DNA of 64,000 bases from Sinonovacula constricta. Its lineage: Eukaryota; Mollusca; Bivalvia; Cardiida; Solecurtidae. The stretch lies in NCBI GenBank assembly GCA_007844125.1, contig CM017561.1, forward strand, positions 18,913,513 through 18,977,512, written 5' to 3'. The notes under the pieces are model-generated. The model was not told where the DNA came from and did not search any database. It was given only the letters and a program-made list of their open reading frames with translations. The translations under genes were made by a program, and so were the position numbers. Below are positions 47,801-61,300 of this stretch, in pieces (position 1 is the stretch's first letter; each line of letters starts with the position of its first letter).

Positions 47801-49405
47801 GTTGTGAACATATGACACTATGCCACATAAGCATGTTGTGAACATATGACTCCATGCCACATAAGCATGTTGTGAACATGTGACTCCACGCCACATAAGC
47901 ATGTTGTGAACATATGACACTATGCCATATAAGCATGTTGTGAACATATGGCTCCATGCCACATAAGCATGTTGTGAACAAAGGACTCCACGCCACATAA
48001 GCATGTTATGAACATATGACTCCATGCCACATAAGCATGTTGTGAACATAGGACTCCACGCCACATAAGCATGTTGTGAACAAAGGACTCCATGCCACAT
48101 AAGCATGTTGTGAACATATGGCTCCATGCCACATAAGCATGTTGTGAACAAAGGACTCCATGCCACATAAGCATGTTATGAACATATGACTCCATGCCAC
48201 ATAAGCATGTTGTGAACATAGGACTCCATGCCACATAAGCATGTTGTGAACATATGACTCCATGCCACATAAGCATGTTGTTGACATATGACTCCATGCC
48301 ACATAAACATGTTGTTAACATGACTCCATGCCACATTAACATGTTGTGAACATATGACTCCATGCCACATAAGCCTGTTGTGAACATATGACTCCACGCC
48401 ACATAAGCATGTTGTTAACATATGACACCATGCCACATAAGCCTGTTGTGAACATGTGACTCCACGCCACATTAGCATGTTGTTGACATATGACTCCACG
48501 CCACATAAGCATGTTGTGAACATATGACTCCATGCCACATAAGCATGTTGTTAACATGACTCCATGCCACATAAGCCTGTTGTGAACATATGACTCCATG
48601 CCACATAAGCCTGTTGTGAACATGTGACTCCACGCCACATTAGCATGTTGTTGACATATGACTCCACGCCACATAAGCATGTTGTGAACATATGACTCCA
48701 TGCCACATAAGCATGTTGTTGACATATGACTCCATGCCACATATTCAAGTTGTGAACATATGACTCCACGCCACATAAGCATGTTGTGAACATATGACTC
48801 CATGCCACATAAGCATGTTGTTAACATATGACTCCATGCCACATAAGCATGTTGTGAACATATGACTCCATGCCACATAAGCATGTTGTTGACATTGACT
48901 CCATGCCACATAATCATGTTGTGAACATATGACTCCATGCCACATAAGCATGTTGTTGACATTGACTCCATGCCACATAAGCATGTTGTGAACATATGAC
49001 TCCATGCCACATAAGCATGTTGTTGACATTGACTCCATGCCACATAAGCATGTTGTGAACATTTGACACCATGCCACATAAGCATGTTGTGAACAAATGA
49101 CTCCATGCCACATAAGCATGTTTTTAACATATGACTCCATGCCACATAAGCATGTTGTTGACATATGACTCCATGCCACATAAGCATGCTGTGAACATAT
49201 GACTCCATGCCACATAAGCATGTTGTGAACAAATGACTCCATGCCATGTAAGCATGTTGTGAACATATGACTCCATGCCACATAAGCATGTTGTGAACAA
49301 ATGAGTCCATGCCACATAAGCATGTTTTTAACATCTGAATCCACGCCACATTACATGTTGTGAACATTTGATACCACGCCACATAAGGATGTTGTGAACA
49401 TTATT
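44885..49405. repeat. 34-bp satellite array (4.5 kb, roughly 125 units)
   Basis: The unit is GCATGTTGTGAACATATGAC plus TCCATGCCACATAA. It is split by a SINE at 46641-46916. On the minus strand the unit has no stop codon in any frame and 34 is not a multiple of three. All three minus frames therefore stay open, producing apparent frames of up to 463 codons of a Cys/His/Met/Trp-rich 34-residue repeat. Variant units (GACACTATGCC, GACACTTTGCC, GGACTCCACG, TTGTTGACAT) recur in blocks, for example around 45010-45090, 45205-45290 and 45430-45480, indicating higher-order duplication. It lies between the convergent 3' ends of RNF123 and PDHB. Confidence 0.95.
46641..46916 (+). mobile_element. tRNA-derived SINE inserted in the satellite, with 12-bp target duplication
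   Basis: The tRNA-like head has an A box TAGCTCAGGTGGTAGAG and a B-box-like GGTTTGGACCCC, followed by a body of about 200 bp. It is flanked by ATGTTGTGAACA at 46629-46640 and 46917-46928. The duplicated bases are part of the satellite unit, so the element jumped into an existing array. It differs from the other SINE families in this window. Confidence 0.8.
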
Positions 49406-52332
49406 AATAATTCATTTCCCTGGGGCTGGCAACCCAAAGGTTTGTATTTGTATTTTGGGGTATTATGGCACACCGACACTCAACAGGTCATACGGCACCG
49501 AACACGATGTAGTCAAACGTAAATAAGGTATAATCTGGTTACAATTCAAATAGGTGAGTAGAAATATAAAAATCTATCAGGTTAAAATAATATAAAAAAT
49601 ATAATTATATACAGGTTAGTACAATAAACATTTAAAATGCTCACAACTTTATCATAATAAAAAGTTTAAAAATTTATAACTTATTAAGAATATCAAGCTT
49701 GTTCAGGAAGCAAAAAAGCTTAGAATCGGGCACTGTCTTAAACAGTTTGTACATGTTATTGACATTTAAATACTCAGACTGAATATGGTCTGTGTCAATA
49801 CAATGTAATAAAATATGATCAACTCCCAAAGATTTTTTGGCACAGTAATGCCCCTATATCAATTTCTGTCAGATGTTTTTTTGTTCAGGTCCACTTCCTG
49901 ATATCATTCAACATTTTTATGCCACACTTGAAATAAATGCTACAAAAGCTGAGCCTTTCTGAATAGCGTTTACCCTGGAATGACACAATTATGACCCTTT
50001 TTACTTAGAATAAACTGTTATTCTTAAGGTTGGTAACAGTTGCTAACACATCAAGACATGTGGTGCACACTGTTTACAGACAGCTTTTGTAAAAGACTTC
50101 ATTTTGTTGCTGCTTAGAACTGAACCTCAATTTGAGCCAATGCAGTAGTTAGTGCAAAACACTTTACCAAAGTTTTAATCTGCATTTAAGACAAATAAAA
50201 AAAGAAGAAAGATGTCTAATACTTTATTTTTTAATATCATTTAATCTTATAATGGTAACAATGTGTTCAAAATGTTATTTTAATGGTATGTGCACAGTAG
50301 CACAAAAATCTCTCAAATTAGGACAGCCATTAATGTAAATCTCTACCCAACAATTGTTAACTGACATTATGACACTCAAATAGAAAATTTTCATTTCTTG
50401 CAAATGTTAGTTCTTAAATTTTTCATGTTTAAAGCAGGTTATAATTCTACTTTGTCAACTGTCCAATTTTACAAATTACCTGTTAAATAAATTGTTTTAT
50501 TATTTTAAATCACTGCCATTTTGGGATTCATAAATTGGGATTTACTTCACTGTTTACACTTGTATAATTAAATTTTCATATTATTCAACTTATTTAGTTC
50601 TCAGCAAAAGTAATTGTCTAAAGGGATTGCACAAACCTAAAAGGGCATCAACTTTTTTTTTAATTGTCCCAAGGTGAATTGTTAGAAGAATTTATTATTC
50701 AATTTTATAGCATTTCATGTAAAATCACATATAAAATCAAACAAAACTTTTTTCACAACAATTATTATACACAAGCCAGCCGAGATAAATATGAGTATAA
50801 TTGTTAAACACATACATTATTGCATGCAGATATATTGTAAAATGTCGGAAAATACAGATAATGTACAATATTAAAGTGGCAATCATCTATCAAAACTTGC
50901 TGGTGACCCACATTAGGTCAAAATTAAAATCTATAAACTGCCTAAAAGTTTTCACAGTACATTCTTTATGTAAATTTCTGGAAAATAATGGTAAGAACCA
51001 AGATACTTAGTATTTTTACATGTGTTAATATCGTCTGGCTGGCAACCTTTATTATCCAATCTTTCCAGGAATTCCAAAAAGAAAGGAAAAAGAGGACAGA
51101 AAAACAATTTGGACAAAAATTTAAAAGCAACAACAAAACAAAGACAAATGTTTACTGGTGTAAAATGACAAAAACAATAGTTAAAATTCAAATAACAACT
51201 GCACATTCAGACAAATACAAGTAGCTAAACATTTTGAGTACAGTACAAATTTCATGTTTTTGACTGTGAAAGGCTGACATAAAATCAAAGATAAAGAAGT
51301 ATAATATGCAAATGAGATTATCTTTAGCACTTACAACCCTGGTAAACCATTAACAAAATATCTCAGCTGGGTAATTTATGTAATGGGTAAGCTGGGTATC
51401 ATTCTGTATTTATTTATGTGGTAAGATTGGCTAATATAGGAGTCTATTTTCTGACTATTTACATGATCAATATTTGTGTATTCTTGACTGCATTAAGAAT
51501 ACCAATCAGAGATTCGGAAGAAAGGAAATAAATATAATTATGGTAAAGCAATTCTATATCCCATAATTCTCAAGTGAGTTCTATGGTGCAAACTCCTTAC
51601 AATTCTAAAAAGTACCAGCAGAATAGTGTTGTGTTGAGAAATAACCATTAAAAAATAGTAAAAATGTTCTCTTTTGCTGGAATGTGCAATAACAGGCATT
51701 TAACCCTGAGACTACTGATAAATCAATAACCAATACAAAATGTTAATTATTAACTTAAAATTGTACGTGTAAGTAACAAGTTTTATTGATGTAAGACATA
51801 AAGCAAATAGTGCAGATCCGAGCAGGGAACTGTCTGATCTCTACACAATTTGCTTAAGCCTGATCCACTGAGAGTTGCACAACACCTTGAAGCTGCTGTC
51901 GGCCGACTCCTTATCCAATATTTAACAGTAAACCTCCTATTTATCTCTAACATAAATGCTTTTTTTATCCTATTACAAACAAAATAACCAAATGTCAGAT
52001 AATTTGATTTCTAACATGCAATATACAGCCTGCAATATACATAAAGATTGCCATTTAACTTCTTGCACACCATGTCTACTGTAAAGTGTTTATAATTCAT
52101 CAACAAATTATCTTTTACCAACAGAAATCTCAAATTCACTAAAAAGGATTGACAAGATACATGATAACTATTATTTTTCAGTTCAGTTACAGTTGAACGT
52201 CTGTGTGCACATTTTCATTTAATATTAAAACATAACAAAAAACACTCCTAACTTTTTAAGTACTAACAGCACATAATTGCAATCACTTTTCTCTACACAC
52301 TTACACTTAACCTAGTTAACATGAGATTTGTC
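49406..52332. other. Intergenic / PDHB 3' UTR
   Basis: AT-rich. The PDHB 3' UTR would extend down from 52332; on the minus strand the first clear AATAAA is at 51782-51787, suggesting a UTR of about 550 nt. No further gene, RNA or mobile element is recognised between 49406 and 51780. Confidence 0.45.
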
Positions 52333-55300
52333 TTATTTGATATTTAGCACTTTCTTTACAGATCTAATGACATTTATGGGCTGAGGTAGAGCATTTTCCT
52401 CCAGTGTTTTGGCATATGGCATGGGGACATCGGCACCGGTCACTCGCAAAGCTGGGGCATCCAAAAAGTTGAAGGCTGAACCTTAATTTAAAAAATAATA
52501 ACAAACAGATGTAAGTATTGAAACTGGTCTAATATATTTCAGACACCAGAAACACCAGACAATGACTGACATAACTAATTTCAATATATAATGTATACCC
52601 CTGAAAATTATGTCAGGGACTAAAATATGCAACTGACCAGAATACAGTTTCATAATTTGTCACCAGTTGCAGTCATAAAATTATAATTAAATTTTTAATT
52701 GGATATCATAGATAAGATGCACATGACAAATTACTTAACTGCCTAAATATAATTTAGTGATTTGAATAAAGATAAATAAAGAGTAATGACAGATATGTTA
52801 ATATTTATTTTTTGCACAAAGGAATGTATCCATAAACAGAGATCAGTAAAATACCAACAGTTTACAGAAATTAGAAACCATATATGTGGCTAGAGAATAC
52901 AAATATGCAATTACTGTTACAGCTTAAAAGATCAGTTCAATTACTGTATACATAAATAAAATATAGGGAAAGTGACTCCCCTTTTTTAAGTCTTTAGGTA
53001 AATATAAATAATGGCCTGATAATTAATTGTCTTGTTTACAGTACTGAAAATAATTTTTTTGTAAGGCATCATTTTTAATAAAAAAAGATCAATGTTGCTA
53101 TGGTCAGTTATTACTAAAAACTGATTGCACATCTTTACTAAAACCTGATTGCACATCTTTACTAAAACCTGACTGCACATCTTTACTAAAACCTGACTGC
53201 ACATCTTTACTAAAACCTGACTGCACATCTTTACTAAAACCTGACTGCACATCTAAGTAACAAATGTTTTACTTACTCTCCATGACCTTAGCACAGACTT
53301 CAGCACCGACACCAAACTGTGGCCAGCCTCCCTCCACTGTTACCAGATGGTTTGTCTTCATCACAGACTTGTAAATTGTCTCCTCATCCATGGGCCGAAT
53401 GGACCGCAAGTTCACAACCTGAAAATAATCAGGAGAGACAATGTATCATCATGTCAATTAAAATCAATATAAAATCTGACCCAAAGCAATGTATTACAAA
53501 TCAATAATGTATGGTGCATACATGTGTATTTCTATCCACTGCATTAGAAGTGAATGCAGGGACAAGGCTCAAAACAAGATGTTTCTTACCTAACATTTAA
53601 GACAATTCTTGTCTCTAGTGTGACTAAAGGCAGTTCAAGCTAATTCCAAGATGTGCTGCGAAATGAGAGGCAACCACACTTTTAAAATGCTATAACAGAT
53701 CTAAATGTTTACATTTATATTTCCAGTCAAATGTGATTGCAATATTGAATGAACTAATAATTCAATAATAAACCAGTCTACAGAGTGTGCAGGAATACAG
53801 CTGCAGCTAAAAGGTGTGATGTAACTAACATAGGACAATAATAACCTGCTCCCCAGCTGTATTGCCTCACACAGGGTTGACCTAACATGAAACTTGCATT
53901 ATATTGGCTTGAGCATTAGCAAGGGAGCTAAAGCATTACCATTTTAATGACTAATGTATGTCTCAAGCTAAGTATGAACCCATGGTCTCTGGTACCTGAA
54001 GCCGACACTACAATTTGCACTACCAGCTCTGATTCATAATTACCTTGTAGATAATGTAAACTTTCAGCATTATCTTTTTCTAAGCTAAACTTTACAACTA
54101 ACAGTGACTTTATTAAGTTACCAATTAATGCTCTTAACTAAATACTAAATTAAAGATATTATACAAAAAGAATTAAACTTGAGAAATATTGGTTTGAGGG
54201 TTCATGGTTTATGCTGAGGAATGTATTACTATATTTTAACACTGGTTACTATACCAATAAGCATTCTAATTTTAACACATTATAACTTGCCTTACCTCAC
54301 ACTCTACTCCGATTCCAGCAAGTTCGTTGGCTGCATCCAAGCAAGTGCCCACAAACTTAGAATGAGAGACTAATGTCACATGTTTACCTGAAACACAACA
54401 AAAACTGTGAATGCTAGTAAAGTTCTTATATTATTATTGTCCATAAAATTCCAAGCATATAATAATATAAGTTAAGCTATCAGTCCTTCACAAGTAATAC
54501 TCATAAGTCAAATTTAACCAACAATTTTTTCAGTCATATAGTTTTGTTGTCAAAAGTGACTTATTTGCATAATACATGACTTTTAAATATTTTCTTGATT
54601 TAGATGTCAAAGGTTAATTTCTCACTGCTGCATGTTAAACTTCCAAAAAATAAAGAAAGAAAAAGTATGGAAATGGGATTTTTAGATTTATTAATGTCAT
54701 TAATTAAAATATTATTAAAGTATAAATGTCAGTGATTATTTCAAACATAAAAAAATAGATCAGGGTTAATATTTATCACAAAAGTACAAGTTGACATCAA
54801 AAATTGAGAACCTACCCTCCCTTTCTATTTTAGCTTTGCCGATAGGCACAAGGAAATTCTTGTCCATAGCTTCGTCTGACATCTCAAATGGAACACCATA
54901 CATAATCTCATTTTCTAAAAACACCACTGAAATATATATATCAATACAAGGGCTAAACAAGAAAATCAAAATTCTTACTAATTAGACATATTTCTCTGCA
55001 AGTCTTGTGTTCCATAAAAAACTCTTATAAATTTATATATATTTTTATGGGTCAATTAAATAAATAAAGTACCATATTTACACTGTTTTGGGACCCTCCT
55101 TAGTTTTGGCAAAATGATTATTTTCCATATCTCTTTGTTTTGGAACATTTTAAAAAAGAGTATTTTTAACCTTTGAATAGAGAACAAAAACAGCTTACAG
55201 TAAGAGCATGAGTCCATGCTGCAACAGACATTTTTATCTAAACAGTAATACAACAGGTGGTCACATGTATTTATTAGTTTCTTCCATGTCACAAAACTTG

Positions 55301-58300
55301 AGATCGGGCAAGTAAGTTTTCCAAAGTTTGTCACCAGATAGGTGATCAATTTCTTAGCTTGGTTTTCCATATAACTATTTTTAGACAGCGAAACTTCCAA
55401 AAATATCTAGCTGTAAAAAGACATTGCATTTGTGCCATTTTGTAACATTATTTGTTATGTAATGTAATTCAGTTATGTATGTAACTGAGCCACTTGCGCT
55501 TCTATGTCAACTGCAATTTCTTAATAATAGGACTAAGCATGTATCTGTAATGAAAAATGCCAAGGTGATCAAATAAGACTGTGTGCCGTTACCCGGATGT
55601 TTTCGACTATGTTCTGCAATCTACTAAAATGGCTTCACTTAAGTGGACACCAGGGACACAACTAGTTAAAACAAAGAAGGCTAGGAGTGATGAATGTAAG
55701 GAGGCAAAGGAAAACAACAAAGCTAACTGTCAATGATTGTTGATCTGTGGTGTGAAGGGCATGTTTGGCTCAATCAAACGGCAGGTAAAATGTATTGTAC
55801 CTGGTGCCAACTGACGGCATTAACACCAATGCAACATTGTATCTGATCTGGTTGTGACTTGCTGGAAAACATTAAAGTTCACAAGAAAACAAAGTGAACA
55901 TGTGGTTTAAAATTTTTATTTTTTATTGCAGAGAATAAATTTTAAAAAGTGGCACATTTGTTGTTATTTTAAGGGGGAAAGTTCGGGCATGTGAAAGGTG
56001 TTTCGGGCCGGTAAGATCAGAATGGCATGTACTTTTTTATGCTTATTTCAAAGACTGAAATACAATTTTGGAGACATATCAAAGAAAACTAATTTTTAAA
56101 GGCAATATTTGATGAATACAATCTTTGTAATAAAACTTTAAATACTACAAAAATACTGACAGCAAGTGTCTATGAATGAAACACCCCCAAAAATGTTTCA
56201 ATAACAGGCTTGTTTGCTTCATATCCTTGTTAAAGTTATGAAATGAAACTAAGTTATTTCCTCTACCTTTCTTAAATAAATCTGCACACAACTGTCCACT
56301 TCCTGTACCATGTAGCAACTATCATCTTTATACAAATTAATGGGGGAATTCACCACCAACCTGGATTTGGATCTCTGATTGAAGATTTCAGCAGTCCTTT
56401 ACAGTCTTCTGATGAGTAGGGGGAGACAACTTTGAGTCCTGGACAGTGGCCATACCAGGCAGCAAAACACTGAGAGTGCTGGGCTGCCACTCCCATAGCT
56501 GCACCATTAGGCCCCCTAAATACAATAGGCACAGGTACCTGCAAACCATATTGTAATTCCAAATACATAATATATAAATATATGATGGTAATGTTAGGTA
56601 AATAATAGTGAAAAGATCTGTTTAATAGTCTGTTCACCCATTTATTTCGCTCCAAGTTTGTTTTGAGTTGTACGGGAGGTTTTTCTTCCATTGCACTGCA
56701 AAAACTGAGAATCATATTTATTATAACATTATGTTTCTCCAATTATAAAGCCTAATATTTATATAAATTCATGAGAACATGAAAATTATTTTCAATTTAA
56801 TTTTTTTTAATTATATACATAGAAAAGTGTTATTACAGAGCAATGATACTCACCTCACCGGCAGACATGTAATATGTCTTGGCTGCTGAGTTTATGACCT
56901 GGAAAATAAAGTTGTATTTGCAACTCTAAGCATTAATTTCATATATTTTTTCCATATTTAAAACTAATATTGACACACACAAAAACCTAAGCAATAAAAT
57001 TATTGAGAATTTTGCTGAAAGATAGTGGCCTGTTGTGGTAGAACTGTTTTCTTTAAAAAAATATGTAAGGCAATGTTACAAATTATAACTACAGATGAAC
57101 TTAAACAAATATGACAAAAATAACAACACACAATACTGACAGTAAGGTTTAAGTGAATTTAAAACATAAATATTTTCACACTTAACTTACATGATCAATA
57201 GCTTGCATCGAAAAGTTGAAGGTCATAAATTCACAAATTGGTTTTAGACCTGCCTGTAATGGAAAAACAACAATAGACACATTACTTAGTAATGGTGTGA
57301 CAAAATAAAATACCTCTAGATACCACTATGGCACAGTTACTGTAACCATAAATTAAACAAAGGGTCATAACTCATGTAAAATCAAGCTGGTAATAATGTG
57401 CAAGTGATATGCAAAACTGTGCTTTTTATTTACTAGTCCTGTAAAGTGTCATGAAAGTCAGACCAACAGTAGGGAGGAAATAAGACATCTCTTGTCTACT
57501 GACGGTCAGACGGATCAATGAGACTCCAACATAGCCCCCATGTATCTCGTATCTAGGGTATAATTAACAATGGTTAAGTAGAGAAATTGCCATCTTATTA
57601 TAAGAAAGCACACTCAGTACTATGCAAAGTAAATCTCAATGTTCTTTTTTAAGGTTACTTTCTCCAATATAACATACCATTGCTGCTCCTACTTTCTCCA
57701 ATATAACATACCATTGCTGCTCCTACTTTCTCCAATATAACATACCATTGCTGCTCCTACTTGCTCAAATATAACATACCATTGCTGCTCCTACTTTCTC
57801 CAATATAACATACCATTGCTGCTCCTACTTTCTCAAATATAACATACCATTGCTGCTCCTACTTTCTCCAATATAACATACCATTGCTGCTCCTACTTTC
57901 TCCAATATAACATACCATTGCTGCTCCTACTGCCTCAAATATAACATACCATTGCTGCTCCTACTTTCTCAAATATAACATACCATTGCTGCTCCTACTT
58001 TCTCAAATATAACATACCATTGCTGCTCCTACTGCAATTCCAGCAAAGCCCATCTGTCAATATAATACATAAAACACTGATTGTTAATTAAGCAGATATA
58101 AACGATGTAAATGGTATCACATTTCAAAATAAAATGATACAAATGGCATATTGCTTTAAGTAATTGAGTTATTTTACAACTTAATACAATGCACTTTACA
58201 CATTCCTTGTATAAATCAAGAATATTTTATATATTTATTAAAATGCTGAGTACATTTTTACATAGCTAACTGAAATCACTCTTAAATTTATTGACTAATA

Positions 58301-61300
58301 AAAAAAATAAAAAAATATTAAAAATATTAATTAAGTTATACTTTACCTCAGTGATTGGTGTGTCTTTTATTCTGTCAGATCCCCATTTCCTCCATAAGTT
58401 TTTGGATACCTAGAAATGACATAGAAATGTAAGATTGGGGGAAGGGAGGGGGGTGGGTGAAGGGCCACTAGGGTGTCTGGGTAGCACCACAAGCACACTG
58501 CAGGTCAACTGGAAGACCTTCCCACATTAAGTCCTTGCCCCAATTGGGACTCGAATCCATGCAATGAGAGGCAAAGCAGTCTGAGGACTTATAAATAGTA
58601 TGTGCATCAAACCTCAACGTGCATGTCTGAATTGCAAGATGAGACAATTTACTTGAAATACAGATAAAATGGCAAAGTTTTTGCAGTGACAGGACTCTAT
58701 AGCTTAGATAGCCACTTATAATTTTCTTGTTAACTGCACTTGAAGAAAACTAATGAATATCACTATAGCATATAGGTAAATCATTTGATAGTATTGGGGG
58801 CAATACAGTAGTCCCCTACCGGTCTCTCAAAAAGTTCTTTAATTATCATATGCTCCTGTTTATTGCCATTTATAATTAATTTGAGTTTTAAGTCTGTATT
58901 TGTATAATTATGGTTTAAAAATGAAGTAATAAACAAGGAAATCTACAGTAGTTGGGGTTCACATAATTTTTTTTAATTCACCTGGTCTAATTAATTGTTA
59001 ACTTATCATGACATTTATTTTTGGCCTTTATATAAGGTAACTGCACCTGAATGCGCTATCCAAAACTTTACGATTTTGCTGCAAGGTCATGCTGTGACCT
59101 TGACCTTCAAGGTATCGACCCAAATGTTGTTCGCGACACGTCATCTAAATATGGTGATCATTTCTGTGAAAAAGTTGTAAAATCTGATTTCAACTAACAA
59201 AATTTATGGGCTGGACACGATTTTGCTGCAAGGTCATGCTGTGACCTTGACCTTCAAGGTATTGACCCAAATGATGTTCGCGACTCGTCGTTTCAATATG
59301 GTGATCATTTCTGTGAAATAGTTGTAAAATCAAACACGTCGTCTCAATACGGTGATCATTTCTGTGAAATAGTTGTAAAATCAAACTTCAAATAACCAAG
59401 TTATGGGGCGGACACGATTTTGCTGCAAGGTCATGCTGTGACCTTGACCTTCAAGGTAGCGACCCAAATCTTGCTCGCGACACGTCATCTCAATATGGTG
59501 ATCATTTCTGTGAAATAGTTTTAAAATCTGACTTCAAATAAGGAAGTAAGTGTGTGAACACCGGTAGGGGACTAACAAGATACATTAATTCAAAATAGCT
59601 ATTTGTACTTATTTACTGCATATGCTATGAGGGGAAGCAACATTGCATGAACAAAAATTTTATTTTTAAAGAAGACCTCAAACAACTCAGTTAAATGGCC
59701 GAGTTGAAACACTAGCTCATAGCAGATCAGTGGAAGTTCTTCCAGCATGATAGTTCCTGCACTGACCATTATTAAAATCAGCATAATTACTTCATATAAA
59801 GCAAAGTTCATAAACTTAAGAAAACTTATAAGTGTACTTTACCTTATATGCTCCATCATACTCTGCAACTTCTTCTCCCATAAGGAACACCTTGGGATCC
59901 CTTTCCATCTCTTCATCCATTGCTGCATTTAAAGCATCCCTGACACTCAAAGTCTAAAACAAAGGTATATCATGTATTGTGCTACTAGACATTAAGCGAC
60001 CCAATAAACCCTTTTCCCATTCAGATGATTTTAATGGGTCAAGTAACCTACAAAACTCAGAACGAGGCCATATGTGACAGAATCAACAATCTACAGGCAT
60101 TTTGGCAAATGGTTTGGTACTTTGATCTTAGATAGTGAAAATGATCTGGACATTTCAGTAAATTGGTGACTATATAGTATTTGTATAGTGTACTACACCG
60201 ATTTTAAAGTGAACCCGTGTCTCGCAGTATATACTGCCAGGTGCACGGACGTCAAGTAAACTTCAGTGGCACAAATATAGCCATAATGTCCATACATACA
60301 TGAATGTCACCTTTTATGCTTATTTTGTCAGAATAATATTACAATAAAAGTGATAAGAACACTTTTTTAATTCACGAAGAGTGATGAAAGTTTTAATTTA
60401 ACCTTAAATATGCGTTCCTGTAAAAGAAAGTGTCTTCGTAGCAAGTTAATGAGCAAGCTATATGTTGAAATAGAAAATGGCTCTTTTATAATATGCTTAA
60501 TGTTTTTCTTGTGGAGTTCTTATCTTCGAAATAGGTAAAGCAAAAATGTGACATTTCATTTGTTTATTTAGTATAATTTTCGATTAAGCTACATAAAAAG
60601 GTGTGTTTCTTACTAAACTGAATAGAAGGAGAGCATGGTGAAACATCCGCTTGCCAACAAACTTAAGTGATTGATTATGCATTCATCACCTCTCTATGAC
60701 ATTAAAATTGTCAACTAAGTGCCTGTTTTGTAGTCATTTTAGAATACATGCAGTTTACTTTACACATTGAAGTTTTATTTTTGTGTATACCTGAACAAGG
60801 CATATCTAGGTTTCAACTTTCACTTGAAACATTTCGAAGCTCGAAATTTGCATATAACATGGTTCAAAATAGAAATCAAGACAGCAAAAATGCCTTATTT
60901 CTTTCTCATAAGGTTGCCTCATAACATTGTTAACACACACATACAAACAAAATCATTTTTTCCTATGTGTACACTGTACAACTTTATTATAGCATTGTAT
61001 CACTATACAAGTCTCAGTCCAAAGAACATTGTACAGTGTTATTTAAAGGGTAGTTCCACGAGTGGTTGGCACGGTGTCAGGATAATGTAACTGGGTGTGG
61101 TAACATGCCATGTGTTGACTGTATGCAATACACAGTGAATGCAGTAAAATATCTACTTCGATAGGACACTGACTCCAGATGACCGAAATACTGTTGGCGG
61201 GACGATAAACCCAACAAATAAACAATATCATTTAATTGACAGAATATTGCATAAACCCAATAAACTAAAGATGCCTTTAGCCCGGCTACATCTACATTTA

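Noticed and set aside
50801..51224. Overlapping short frames on both strands
   Set aside because: They fall in the AT-rich region downstream of PDHB and show no domain or conserved motif.
52986..53252. 88-codon minus-strand frame starting with MCSQVLVK repeats
   Set aside because: It is produced by the 24-bp intronic tandem repeat, and the frame outside the repeat is AT-rich noise.
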